From contig JBGUPJ010000044.1 of assembly GCA_045130235.1 (NCBI GenBank), forward strand, positions 1-64,000: a stretch of 64,000 nt of DNA, read 5' to 3'. Position 1 is the stretch's first letter, and every line of letters begins with the position of its first letter. Below are positions 34,675 to 43,073 of this stretch, piece after piece. The position numbers and the translations under genes were made by a program. Under the pieces are notes generated by a model. The model had not been told where the DNA came from and did no database searches. It saw nothing but the letters and a program-made list of their open reading frames with translations. The stretch comes from UBA1756 sp045130235 (GTDB lineage Bacteria > Bacteroidota > Bacteroidia > Bacteroidales > WCHB1-69).

Positions 34675-35721
34675 TTACTCCTTTCTTTTCATAAAGGCGG
34701 TTGCCGCAAGGGAGAACAGGCCGAGGGTGAGCACTTGGATGGTCTGTACCGCCCATGCAATCCATCCCGTGGCGAGTCCTGGTGCATAAAACTCTGAACC
34801 GCTGTATAATACAATCATGGCTGCCACAATCAGCGGATAGGTGCCGATGCCGCCAGGCCCGATCAGGAAGCCGATGTTGCCCATGGCAAATACCGTGAAC
34901 ATCATTACAAAAGTATATCCTGAAAGATAATCAAACGCCTGGAAACAGAATACGGTCTCCAATACCCACAACACCCAAATCAGCAGCGAGTAGAAGATGA
35001 ACAGCCACGGCCTCCGCACATCTTTGATGGAAATCAGTCCTTGCCAAATTCCCACAAAGAAATCTTTGATTTTGACAAACAGTTTCACTTTTGACCACCA
35101 TTTGCGGGTGAGGATGATGGCCACGATCAGCAATACCAAGACACCGAGTATGATATAAAGCGTATAGTTGTGCGCCATGCCGTCGGCTTTGGACGATAGC
35201 ACCTCGCGCATGGTGGAGTCACCGATGTGGAGTTTGTCCATCAGTCCGGTATTGATCAGAAATGCGGTGATGATGATCATCATCATGATGATGAAATCCA
35301 CAGCGCGTTCGGTGACAACCGTGCCAAGAGATTTGTCGAAGGGAACTTTCTCATAGCGTTGAAGAAAACTGCAGCGCAGCACCTCGCCGAGGCGTGGAAA
35401 TACGTAGTTGGCTAAGTAGCAAACCATTACGGAATAGAAAACCATGCTTCGGCGTGTTTCATAACCCAGAGGTTGTAGCAGTTGCCGCTGTCGAAGGGCG
35501 CGGATATAGTTGGAGATGGCCCCCACTAAATAAGCCAGGAAAAGGAATACCCATGCCGTGCCTTTCGTCACTTGCCGTGCACTATCCTTCAAGTGGGCGA
35601 CATCTTCCGGGGATAGCTTCCGTACAGAAATCCATACAAAAAATACGCCAACACCGAAGAATAGGATGAATTTGAACGCCTTAATTAGTATATCTATAGC
35701 CGAAATTTTCTTCTTTTCCAT
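34675..35721 (-). CDS. YbhN/LPG-synthase-TM-like membrane protein (flippase family)
   Basis: 348 residues with about eight membrane helices. Resembles UPF0104 and the membrane part of lysylphosphatidylglycerol synthase/MprF. Motifs seen include FPRLGEVLRCSFLQRYEKVPFDKSLGTV-type cytoplasmic loop elements and GIGTYPLI near the C-terminus. Probably a lipid-linked substrate transporter or flippase; the substrate is unknown. It lies 2 bases before rfaE2, consistent with an envelope-lipid role. Own -7 box at 35739-35746. Confidence 0.87.
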   Translation of the reverse strand: MEKKKISAIDILIKAFKFILFFGVGVFFVWISVRKLSPEDVAHLKDSARQVTKGTAWVFLFLAYLVGAISNYIRALRQRQLLQPLGYETRRSMVFYSVMVCYLANYVFPRLGEVLRCSFLQRYEKVPFDKSLGTVVTERAVDFIIMMMIIITAFLINTGLMDKLHIGDSTMREVLSSKADGMAHNYTLYIILGVLVLLIVAIILTRKWWSKVKLFVKIKDFFVGIWQGLISIKDVRRPWLFIFYSLLIWVLWVLETVFCFQAFDYLSGYTFVMMFTVFAMGNIGFLIGPGGIGTYPLIVAAMIVLYSGSEFYAPGLATGWIAWAVQTIQVLTLGLFSLAATAFMKRKE

Positions 35722-35738
35722 ATTAAAAAATCAGGCGG

Positions 35739-35746
35739 CAAAGTTA
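35739..35746 (-). promoter_or_regulatory. -7 box (TAACTTTG) for the YbhN-like/rfaE2 genes
   Basis: The minus strand reads TAACTTTG, 17 bases before ATG 35721, overlapping the stop of the S4 gene. Confidence 0.45.
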
Positions 35747-36142
35747 CGCATTTTTTGTGAAATCTTCCCCGTACAAATTTTTAATATAGTCGATCTGTCG
35801 GCGGTCGCGTTTGGTGGGACGGCCCTCGCCGCGCTCGCGCCGCTCGAACCGCATGTTGAGCATCCGCACGCGCTCGTACTCTTCTGGCGGGGTGAGGTCC
35901 TCGCAGTACTGCGGTACGAGCGGCGCTCCCACCCGGCTCTTTGGTGCGTCGAGCACCTTCACGGTCTTCACCAGCTGTCCGATATGCACCTCGAACACCT
36001 CGTCGGGCTTGATGTTCTTGGAAGGCTTCACGTTGGTGCCGTTCATCTTCACCTTGCCGGCGTTGCAGGCGTCGGTGGCCATGGAGCGCGTCTTGAAAAG
36101 ACGAACCGTCCAGAGCCATTTGTCAATGCGTACGCTTTCCAT
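35744..36142 (-). CDS. S4-domain RNA-binding protein (Hsp15-like)
   Basis: 132 residues. N-terminal S4 domain (MESVRIDKWLWTVRLFKTRS, then CNAGKVKMNG) followed by a basic tail, as in heat-shock protein Hsp15, which binds stalled 50S subunits carrying nascent chains. The role in this organism is inferred from family. Starts 1 base after the folD stop, so co-transcribed. Confidence 0.9.
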   Translation of the reverse strand: MESVRIDKWLWTVRLFKTRSMATDACNAGKVKMNGTNVKPSKNIKPDEVFEVHIGQLVKTVKVLDAPKSRVGAPLVPQYCEDLTPPEEYERVRMLNMRFERRERGEGRPTKRDRRQIDYIKNLYGEDFTKNA

Positions 36143-36143
36143 G

Positions 36144-37016
36144 TCAGTCTTTGTTTTCGCAGGCGTGCAAAGTGTTCAGCATCAGGCAGGTCATGGTCAT
36201 GGGACCCACACCGCCCGGCACGGGGGTGATGGCTGCGCACTTGGGTGCCACCTCGTCGTATTTCACATCGCCGCAGATGCGGTAGCCCTTCTCGCTGCTG
36301 TCGGGAATGCGGTGGATGCCGATGTCGATGACCGTCGCGCCCTGTTTCACATAGTCGGCGGTAATCATCTCGGGCTGCCCGATGGCCACCAGCAGGATGT
36401 CGGCGGTGGCGCACACCTCCTTCAGGTTGGGGGTGCGGCTGTGACAGATGGTGACGGTGGCGTTGCCGGTGTCGGACTTCTCGGCCAGCAGCATCGCCAG
36501 AGGCTTGCCCACTATGTTGCTGCGTCCCAGCACCACGCAGTGCTTGCCCGCCGCGCTGATGCCCGACCGGCGCATCAGCTCGATGGTGCCGTAAGGCGTG
36601 GCCGGCAGGAAGCAAGCCTCGCCTAAGAACAGCTTGCCGCTGTTGATGGGATGGAAGCAGTCCACATCCTTGTTGGGATCCACGTGCGCGATGACATTCT
36701 CCTTGTTGATATGTTTCGGCAGGGGCAGCTGGATGATGTAGCCGTCCACCTCGTCGTCGCGGTTGAGGAAGTCGATGGAGTCGAGCAGCTCCTTCTCGGT
36801 GATGGTGTCTGAATATTGGTATATGGAGGAGGTGAAACCCACCTCGCGGCACGACCGCTCGATGCTTCCGATGTAGGTCTTGGAGGCCCCGTCGTCGCCC
36901 ACGATGATGGCGGCCAGGTGCGGTACCCGCTGGCCCGCTTTCATTCTCTCCTGAACTTTCTTTGCGATTTCGTTCTTGACCTCCGTCGCAATTTTCTTTC
37001 CGTCAATGATTTTCAT
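36144..37016 (-). CDS. folD: FolD paralogue 1, catalytic Lys replaced by Ile
   Basis: 290 residues, full length for methylene-THF dehydrogenase/methenyl-THF cyclohydrolase. Conserved: IDGKK (4-8), Tyr48, QLPLPKH (96-102), DVDCFHP with Asp119, GRSNIVGKP and PGGVGPMT. The residue matching E. coli Lys54 (Y-x3-K), needed for cyclohydrolase chemistry, is Ile52: the motif reads TYIGSIERSC and the codon is plainly ATC. The protein is therefore predicted to be dehydrogenase-only or otherwise altered. A second FolD with an intact Lys is at 52992-53909. It lies between the MmeI-like enzyme and the S4 gene. Confidence 0.92.
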   Translation of the reverse strand: MKIIDGKKIATEVKNEIAKKVQERMKAGQRVPHLAAIIVGDDGASKTYIGSIERSCREVGFTSSIYQYSDTITEKELLDSIDFLNRDDEVDGYIIQLPLPKHINKENVIAHVDPNKDVDCFHPINSGKLFLGEACFLPATPYGTIELMRRSGISAAGKHCVVLGRSNIVGKPLAMLLAEKSDTGNATVTICHSRTPNLKEVCATADILLVAIGQPEMITADYVKQGATVIDIGIHRIPDSSEKGYRICGDVKYDEVAPKCAAITPVPGGVGPMTMTCLMLNTLHACENKD

Positions 37017-37064
37017 GATATGTTATGGTTGTAAATTGAGGTGAAATACTTCTCTGTATGATTT

Positions 37065-40019
37065 TTACTTAATTAAGCTCTCATATATTTTGAACAACAT
37101 TGCCACCTCTTCATCTTCACTCATCTTGGTAGAGAATCCATAGGCTTCCATCACAGCCTTGTCGTTGGATACATGGGCTTTGCGAAGCTCTGGTGGCATG
37201 CTGATTTCATCGTACAGATCTGCCAATGAGCAGTCGGGAAATTTTGCGCGGACATTGAGGATGGCTTGTGCTGTCGTTTCAATTTTTGTTATCTGTTCTT
37301 TGGAAGGATTGGGCCATGGGAAATTATTGTAAACTATGGTGTTGCTGTAACTGTATCGCATTTCTAATCGTCCACATGTGGCACGCATCCATGCCATGTG
37401 TACACAACTCGTAAGTACTCCAAAGTGATAAAGACTTGCATTTTGCATTACGAAGAGTTTGTCTCCGGGAATAATCTCTTTGGAAAGATAGTCCATAGGA
37501 ATATACCGCCGTTGTTCAGAAGAAACTTTTGGAATAGCAATATAATCGCTTTCGGCCACAAACGGGGCACCAAAAACTGTGGGCATTTCAGCTGCGCGGA
37601 GGGTGCTTGTTCGATTGCTCTCAAGACGAAAACTCCTAACATTTGCTACTCGGTGCATGATTTCATGACATTTGCGCAGTTCAGAAGGATTTGCCCCCAT
37701 AAGCCAAAAACACCATCGAGGAGTACGTTCGATGAAGTCTTTTCCCATCATAAATGGTCGTAGAAATTTCTCCCCTTGGGGCTCTTCTTTGAGATATCTC
37801 TCTTTCTCTTCAGTTGTTAGAATGAAATTGCCATCGTCAATAGGTTGCCCACCAAGACAAATTTGCGGGACATCACATAAGGGCTTGGATCTTTTTTCGA
37901 TAAAAATGTTGGGTGCGTCCAATAGATATCCGTTGATGTTGCTTGCTAAGTGTTTGCTGCCGCTCTCATCAAAAATGATTCTTTGATTATTTGCGGATCT
38001 ATTGTTTGAAAAACCGACAATTACGCAATGTACGTGGGCTTTTTGTTCCGATTCGCTATCCCATCTGAATGTGCGATAGGCGAAATCGAACTTCACTTGA
38101 TGCGTCTGAAACAACGGCTTCCAAAGGTTTGCCACAGCGCCACCCTGCGTAATACTATTGGTGCTGACAAATGCGGCTTTCGTTTTATTGCAGTGTTTTA
38201 GCAAATCGCTTGCTTTTTTGTACCAACAACAAACATAATCCAAATCACCTACTCCCTGCCACTTTTTACCAAAAGTATAAATAACGTCTTCTTTTTGTTC
38301 CTTACCCATCCACCTTGCTCCCACAAACGGCGGATTGCCCATGATATAATCAAATATGATAGATTTATGGTTCTGTGTATCAGGGAGTTTTTTCTCTTCG
38401 ACCTCTTTTGTGATGACATTCAGTTCTTTGTAATGTGTCTGGTAAGTAGATGAAGGCTCACTGGCGATACAACCTTCGAAATCCTCATTCACCTTGTAAA
38501 TATTGAGTTTTTCTGCAAACAAATACTTTGTATCATCTTCTTTTACAAAAGTATTCCAGTCCATCCGTAAGGCATTGCCTTCCTTTATGTTATGATAAGC
38601 TTTCAGCGGCAACATATCCAGGTCGAAATCCACAATGTTTTCCGTTTCTTTCAGCATTTGGTTTTCGGCAATCCAAAGGGCTGTGGTGGCCACGGAAACA
38701 GCAAAATCATTGATTTCAATCCCATAAAATTGGTGAATGTTCACTTTGATAGGATTGGTCTCTTCAAAACCAAGCCTTGATTGTCCTTTAGTCTGAATGC
38801 GGATGGCTTCGTTTTCTAATCTTCGAAGCGATAAAAAAGTTTCTGTCAGAAAGTTGCCACTTCCACAGGCGGGGTCAAGGAAACGTAAAGAAGCTAATCT
38901 GTCTTGGAAATCCGCAGCTTTTTTGCTTCGGCTTCTCTCTACTTTTTCTCTTTTGATAGCTTCCAATTCATCCCGCAGTTCATCCAAAAATAGCGGGTCA
39001 ATCACCTTGTGGATATTCTCGATGGAGGTATAGTGCATTCCACCTTTTCTTCTGGTATCGGGATTCAGCGTGCTTTCAAAAACTGCGCCAAAAATGGTCG
39101 GACTGATTTCGTTCCAGTCAAAATCATCCGATGCATGAGCCAAGAGCAGCTCTTTCAACTCTTCGCTGAACTGCGGAATGATCAGACGTTCGTCTTTGCT
39201 GAACAATCCGCCATTGACGTAGGGAAATGCTTTGAGTGTATCGTCCAGATAGGGATCGCGCTGGTCAAGTGGCGTGTCAAGTGCATCAAACAGATCAAAT
39301 AGAGCCCGCCGGATGTCACGCGCCTCATAGTGTGCCAGATAGTCATGAAATGCTGTTTTAGAACCGAAAAGGAAAGCGTCTTCGGCGTAGAGGCAGAAAA
39401 CCAAACGCACGCATAAAATGTTGAGCGAACGTAGCGTTTCAGCATCGTTGGGGTCAATATACTGCTGAAGTAGTTTGTCGTATATAACTCCTACTAATTC
39501 GCCCGCCTTGACTGACACTTCCAATTCGCGTTTGAGGCGCTCATTATTCTCATCAACAATAAATTGGAGACGATAATGTTCTTTTTCTAAATTTTCCAAG
39601 AGCATCTCTTGCGGCTCCCCGTGTGGCTGTTCCATATCGTATATAAGGAACGAACGGAAATTGCATACCACTACCCACCGAGGACGCATGGAATACGGCA
39701 TTTCGTTGGCATAACGCTTCGCCTGCTGGAACGGTGTGAGCATCGAACCGTCACTTTGCTTGTAAGGCTTATGCAAATCAATGTCGGAACTTTTTTGCTC
39801 TATAAGTACTTTGGTAGAAGGGATATAGGCATCAATGAAGCTGACGTGAGACAATTGCACACGTTTTTCAAATTCAATAAATTTCTGAGGATTTGAAATG
39901 CCATAAACTGCGGAGAGCAAACTTAACCAAAATGGTTGTGTTTCGCTTTTCTCATCACCTCGATCCCTCCATTCATCACTAAATTGGCGGGCTGCTTTTC
40001 GTTGTGTGGATTCATTCAT
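37065..40019 (-). CDS. MmeI-like (type IIL/IIG) restriction-modification enzyme
   Basis: 984 residues from ATG 40019. A single polypeptide in the order of MmeI: N-terminal nuclease (about 60-80; SFIDAYIPSTKVLIEQK gives D-x10-E-x-K), helical spacer (about 180-330), gamma-class N6-adenine methyltransferase with SAM motif DPACGSGNF (about 390) and catalytic GNPPF (about 520), then a target-recognition region (about 640-860) and C-terminal domain. Such enzymes both methylate and cut DNA; specificity comes from the C-terminal part and cannot be read here. It sits between guaA and folD as a likely cargo insertion and is AT-richer than both neighbours. No separate methylase or helper gene. Confidence 0.88.
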   Translation of the reverse strand: MNESTQRKAARQFSDEWRDRGDEKSETQPFWLSLLSAVYGISNPQKFIEFEKRVQLSHVSFIDAYIPSTKVLIEQKSSDIDLHKPYKQSDGSMLTPFQQAKRYANEMPYSMRPRWVVVCNFRSFLIYDMEQPHGEPQEMLLENLEKEHYRLQFIVDENNERLKRELEVSVKAGELVGVIYDKLLQQYIDPNDAETLRSLNILCVRLVFCLYAEDAFLFGSKTAFHDYLAHYEARDIRRALFDLFDALDTPLDQRDPYLDDTLKAFPYVNGGLFSKDERLIIPQFSEELKELLLAHASDDFDWNEISPTIFGAVFESTLNPDTRRKGGMHYTSIENIHKVIDPLFLDELRDELEAIKREKVERSRSKKAADFQDRLASLRFLDPACGSGNFLTETFLSLRRLENEAIRIQTKGQSRLGFEETNPIKVNIHQFYGIEINDFAVSVATTALWIAENQMLKETENIVDFDLDMLPLKAYHNIKEGNALRMDWNTFVKEDDTKYLFAEKLNIYKVNEDFEGCIASEPSSTYQTHYKELNVITKEVEEKKLPDTQNHKSIIFDYIMGNPPFVGARWMGKEQKEDVIYTFGKKWQGVGDLDYVCCWYKKASDLLKHCNKTKAAFVSTNSITQGGAVANLWKPLFQTHQVKFDFAYRTFRWDSESEQKAHVHCVIVGFSNNRSANNQRIIFDESGSKHLASNINGYLLDAPNIFIEKRSKPLCDVPQICLGGQPIDDGNFILTTEEKERYLKEEPQGEKFLRPFMMGKDFIERTPRWCFWLMGANPSELRKCHEIMHRVANVRSFRLESNRTSTLRAAEMPTVFGAPFVAESDYIAIPKVSSEQRRYIPMDYLSKEIIPGDKLFVMQNASLYHFGVLTSCVHMAWMRATCGRLEMRYSYSNTIVYNNFPWPNPSKEQITKIETTAQAILNVRAKFPDCSLADLYDEISMPPELRKAHVSNDKAVMEAYGFSTKMSEDEEVAMLFKIYESLIK

Positions 40020-40103
40020 GATCAAGTAGTATTTAGATTGTTGATGATTTGTGTTAGTATGCGATTGCGAATAGATAAAGGATTGGAAAAGGAAACAGTC
40101 CCA

Positions 40104-41624
40104 TTACTCCCACTCTATTGTCGCCGGCGGCTTCGAGCTGATGTCATAGACCACTCTGTTGATGCCGCGCACCTTGTTGATGATTTCGTTGGAGATGGCG
40201 CGCAGGAAGTCGTTGGGCAGGTCGGCCCAGTCGGCGGTCATGCCGTCGGTGGAGGTGACGGCGCGTAGGGCTACGGCATTCTCGTAGGTGCGCTCGTCGC
40301 CCATGACACCCACCGAGCGGATGGGCAGCAGGATGACTCCCGCCTGCCAAACCTGATCATATAATTTATGTTTCCGCAGCCCGTTGATGAAGATGTCGTC
40401 GGCCTCCTGCAGGATACGCACCTTCTCGGGCGTGATGTCGCCGAGGATACGCACGCCGAGTCCGGGTCCCGGGAAGGGATGGCGCGTGATGAACGATTCA
40501 GGGATGCCCATCTCGCGTCCCACCTGCCGCACCTCGTCCTTGAAGAGCAGCTTCAGCGGTTCCACCACCTGCATGTGCATGCGTTCGGGCAGACCGCCCA
40601 CGTTGTGGTGCGACTTGATGACCATGCCGGTGATGGAGAGCGACTCGATACGGTCGGGATAGATGGTGCCCTGGGCGAGCCACTTCACGTCGCTGAGTTT
40701 CTTGGCTTCGGCCTCAAACACTTCGATGAAGCCTTTACCTATAATTTTACGTTTCTTTTCAGGGTCGCTTTCGCCTTTGAGGGCTTCGTAGAAATGCTGC
40801 GAAGCGTCCACGCCAGTCACGTTGAGGCCGAGCAGCTGGTAGTGCTTCAGCACGGACGAGAACTCGTTGAGGCGGAGCAGTCCGTTATCCACGAAGATGC
40901 AGTGGAGCTGCTGCCCGATGGCCTTGTTGAGCAGCATGGCGGCCACGGTGGAATCGACGCCGCCGGAGAGGCCGAGCACCACCTGGTCGGTGCCGAGTTG
41001 CTGGCGCAGCTCTTTCACCGTTGATTCGATGAACGAGGCGGGGGTCCAGTCGGCCTGGCAGCCGCAGATGCCATGGACAAAGTTGCGGAGGATGGTGGGA
41101 CCGTCCTCGGAGTGGAACACCTCGGGGTGGAACTGCACGGCCCAGGTGGGCTCGCCCTCAATGCGGTAGGCGGCCACGGGCACATCGGCGGTGCTGGCGA
41201 TGATGCGGAAGTTCTGCGGCAGCTCCACGATGGTGTCGCCGTGCGACATCCACACCTGCGAGTGTCCGCGCACCCCTTGGAAGAGCGGGTCGCTGCCGTC
41301 GAAGGTGGCGAGGCGGGCGCGGCCGTACTCACGGCTGTCGCTGCTGCCCACACGGCCGCCCGAGATGTGGGCGAGATACTGCGCACCATAACAAACTCCT
41401 AACAAAGGAATGCGTTTGCGGAAGGCCGACAGGTCGGGCTTGAAAGCCTCCGCCTGGTTGACGGAGAACGGGCTTCCGGAAAGGATGACACCCTTCACCG
41501 TAGGGTCTCCTTCGGGGAATTTGTTGTAAGGAAGAATTTCACAATAGGTGTGCAATTCTCGCACGCGACGGGCTATCAGCTGCGTATATTGCGAACCGAA
41601 ATCCAAGATGATAATTTTGTCCAT
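40104..41624 (-). CDS. guaA: GMP synthase (glutamine-hydrolysing)
   Basis: 506 residues from ATG 41624 (the longer frame would run through the promoter). Converts XMP to GMP. The N-terminal class I glutaminase has Cys in GVCYGAQ (about 80) and HPEV (about 168); then the ATP-pyrophosphatase P-loop SGGVDST (about 218-224) and a dimerisation domain ending PPATIEWE. Divergent from the purine cluster, sharing a 226-base gap with purC, and upstream of the MmeI-like gene. Unlike PurF here, its glutaminase looks intact. Confidence 0.96.
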   Translation of the reverse strand: MDKIIILDFGSQYTQLIARRVRELHTYCEILPYNKFPEGDPTVKGVILSGSPFSVNQAEAFKPDLSAFRKRIPLLGVCYGAQYLAHISGGRVGSSDSREYGRARLATFDGSDPLFQGVRGHSQVWMSHGDTIVELPQNFRIIASTADVPVAAYRIEGEPTWAVQFHPEVFHSEDGPTILRNFVHGICGCQADWTPASFIESTVKELRQQLGTDQVVLGLSGGVDSTVAAMLLNKAIGQQLHCIFVDNGLLRLNEFSSVLKHYQLLGLNVTGVDASQHFYEALKGESDPEKKRKIIGKGFIEVFEAEAKKLSDVKWLAQGTIYPDRIESLSITGMVIKSHHNVGGLPERMHMQVVEPLKLLFKDEVRQVGREMGIPESFITRHPFPGPGLGVRILGDITPEKVRILQEADDIFINGLRKHKLYDQVWQAGVILLPIRSVGVMGDERTYENAVALRAVTSTDGMTADWADLPNDFLRAISNEIINKVRGINRVVYDISSKPPATIEWE

Positions 41625-41646
41625 AATTTTGCGGTTTTTCAGGCTG

Positions 41647-41654
41647 CAAAAATA
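41647..41654 (-). promoter_or_regulatory. -7 box (TATTTTTG) for guaA
   Basis: The minus strand reads TATTTTTG, 22 bases before ATG 41624. Confidence 0.55.
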
Positions 41655-41821
41655 CGGAATTGTTATGAGTAATTTTTCATTCATATTTTAATAAAAAAAT
41701 AAAATTTCCCGTTAAACAGGAATGTCTGGTGAGTAACTTTTTGATTTTTAGCATGAAATAATAGTGTTGAAAAGTTTATAAAAAATTTTATGAATTTGAA
41801 AAAAACGAAAAAAAAATAATG

Positions 41822-41829
41822 TACTTTTG
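41822..41829 (+). promoter_or_regulatory. -7 box (TACTTTTG) for the purine cluster
   Basis: TACTTTTG lies 21 bases before the purC ATG; a TTG at 41796-41798 is 23 bases upstream. No PurR-like operator or purine riboswitch was recognised in the 226-base guaA-purC gap. Confidence 0.6.
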
Positions 41830-41850
41830 CAGCATCAAAAACACATCATT

Positions 41851-42540
41851 ATGGAAACAAAACATGTTTACACAGGGAAGACGAAAGACGTCTTCGCATT
41901 GAGCAATGGAAATTATCTCTTGAAGTTCAAGGATGATTGCACTGGAAAAGACGGAAAGTTTGATCCAGGTGAAAACTCTGTAGGACTTAAAATTGAGGGC
42001 GTTGGCAAGGTGAACCTGAAAATGTCCATCTACTTCTTTGAGAAGATCAACGCTGCTGGCATTCGCACCCACTATGTGAACGCCAACTTGGACGATGTCA
42101 CCATGGAGGTCCTCCCCGCCAAGGTGTTCGGCAAGGGTCTCGAAGTGATTTGCCGCTACAAAGCTGTGGGCAGCTTCTTCCGTCGCTATGGCGAGTATGT
42201 TGAACAGGCTGCTGCTCTTCCTGAGTATGTCGAGATGACCTTCAAGAATGATGCCAAGGGCGACCCGCTCGTAACCAAAGACGGCCTCGTAGCGCTCAAC
42301 ATCATGACCGAGAAACAGTATGACGACATCAAGGACATGACCCGCAAAGTCACCCGCATCGTCGCTGACGAGATGAAGGCAAGAGGCCTCGACCTCTACG
42401 ACATCAAGTTCGAGTTCGGTTACGACAAAGACGGCAAGGTTATGCTGATCGACGAGATCGCTTCCGGCAACATGCGCGTTTACAAAAACGGCGAGTACAT
42501 CGAACCGATGACCCTTTCCAAATTATTTTTTGAGAAATAA
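41851..42540 (+). CDS. purC: SAICAR synthetase PurC
   Basis: 229 residues from ATG 41851. Ligates aspartate to CAIR. YTGKTKDVF is the ATP-site N-terminal motif; GKGLEVICRYKAVGSFFRRY and KFEFGYDKDGKVMLIDEI are conserved blocks. Normal length. First gene of the purine cluster; purE follows after 8 bases. Confidence 0.96.
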   Translation: METKHVYTGKTKDVFALSNGNYLLKFKDDCTGKDGKFDPGENSVGLKIEGVGKVNLKMSIYFFEKINAAGIRTHYVNANLDDVTMEVLPAKVFGKGLEVICRYKAVGSFFRRYGEYVEQAAALPEYVEMTFKNDAKGDPLVTKDGLVALNIMTEKQYDDIKDMTRKVTRIVADEMKARGLDLYDIKFEFGYDKDGKVMLIDEIASGNMRVYKNGEYIEPMTLSKLFFEK

Positions 42541-42548
42541 TTGTTGAA

Positions 42549-43016
42549 ATGAAAGTAGCAGTGATCATGGGAAGTGCAAGCGACTGGGACGTGATGTCTC
42601 CGGCTTGTACCACTCTTGAAGAGTTCGGAATCCCTTACGAGAAGAAGGTGCTGAGTGCGCATCGCAACCCGGGGCCGTTGGCCGACTATGTCAGAGCGGC
42701 CCGCGACAATGGCTTTGATGTCATCATCGCCGGGGCAGGGGGCGCGGCACATCTGCCGGGGGTCATCGCCGCCTTCACCACACTGCCGGTCATCGGCGTG
42801 CCGGTGAAGTCGAAGGCGCTCAACGGACTCGACTCGCTGCTCTCTATCGTACAGATGCCATCAGGAATACCAGTGGCCACCATGGCCATCGACGGCGCGA
42901 AGAACGCCGCACTGATGGCGGTCACCATACTTGCACTGCACCACCCGCACTTGACAGACCAACTGGAAGAGTTCCGCAAGCGTCAGAGTGAGAAGGTGCT
43001 GAATACGACTATATAA
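42549..43016 (+). CDS. purE: N5-CAIR mutase PurE (class I)
   Basis: 155 residues. Interconverts N5-CAIR and CAIR. IMGSASDWDVM, LSAHRNP and GAGGAAHLPGVIAA (active-site loops) are all present. Class I PurE normally works with PurK, which is not in this window. It is followed by a strong hairpin terminator before purL. Confidence 0.95.
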   Translation: MKVAVIMGSASDWDVMSPACTTLEEFGIPYEKKVLSAHRNPGPLADYVRAARDNGFDVIIAGAGGAAHLPGVIAAFTTLPVIGVPVKSKALNGLDSLLSIVQMPSGIPVATMAIDGAKNAALMAVTILALHHPHLTDQLEEFRKRQSEKVLNTTI

Positions 43017-43022
43017 ACCCAT

Positions 43023-43056
43023 AACGCCCACGCGATAGTTCCGCGTGGGCGTTTTC
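43023..43056 (+). terminator. Intrinsic terminator between purE and purL
   Basis: 12-bp stem AACGCCCACGCG/CGCGTGGGCGTT (43023-43034 with 43042-43053), 7-base loop, followed by TTTTCATTT. No TAnnTTTG promoter is seen before purL, 20 bases on, so it may attenuate read-through within the cluster. Confidence 0.7.
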
Positions 43057-43073
43057 ATTTAATATTAAACACT

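Noticed and set aside
41685..41821. Purine riboswitch or PurR box between guaA and purC
   Set aside because: The gap is simple AT-rich sequence; no aptamer-like conserved core or palindrome was found.
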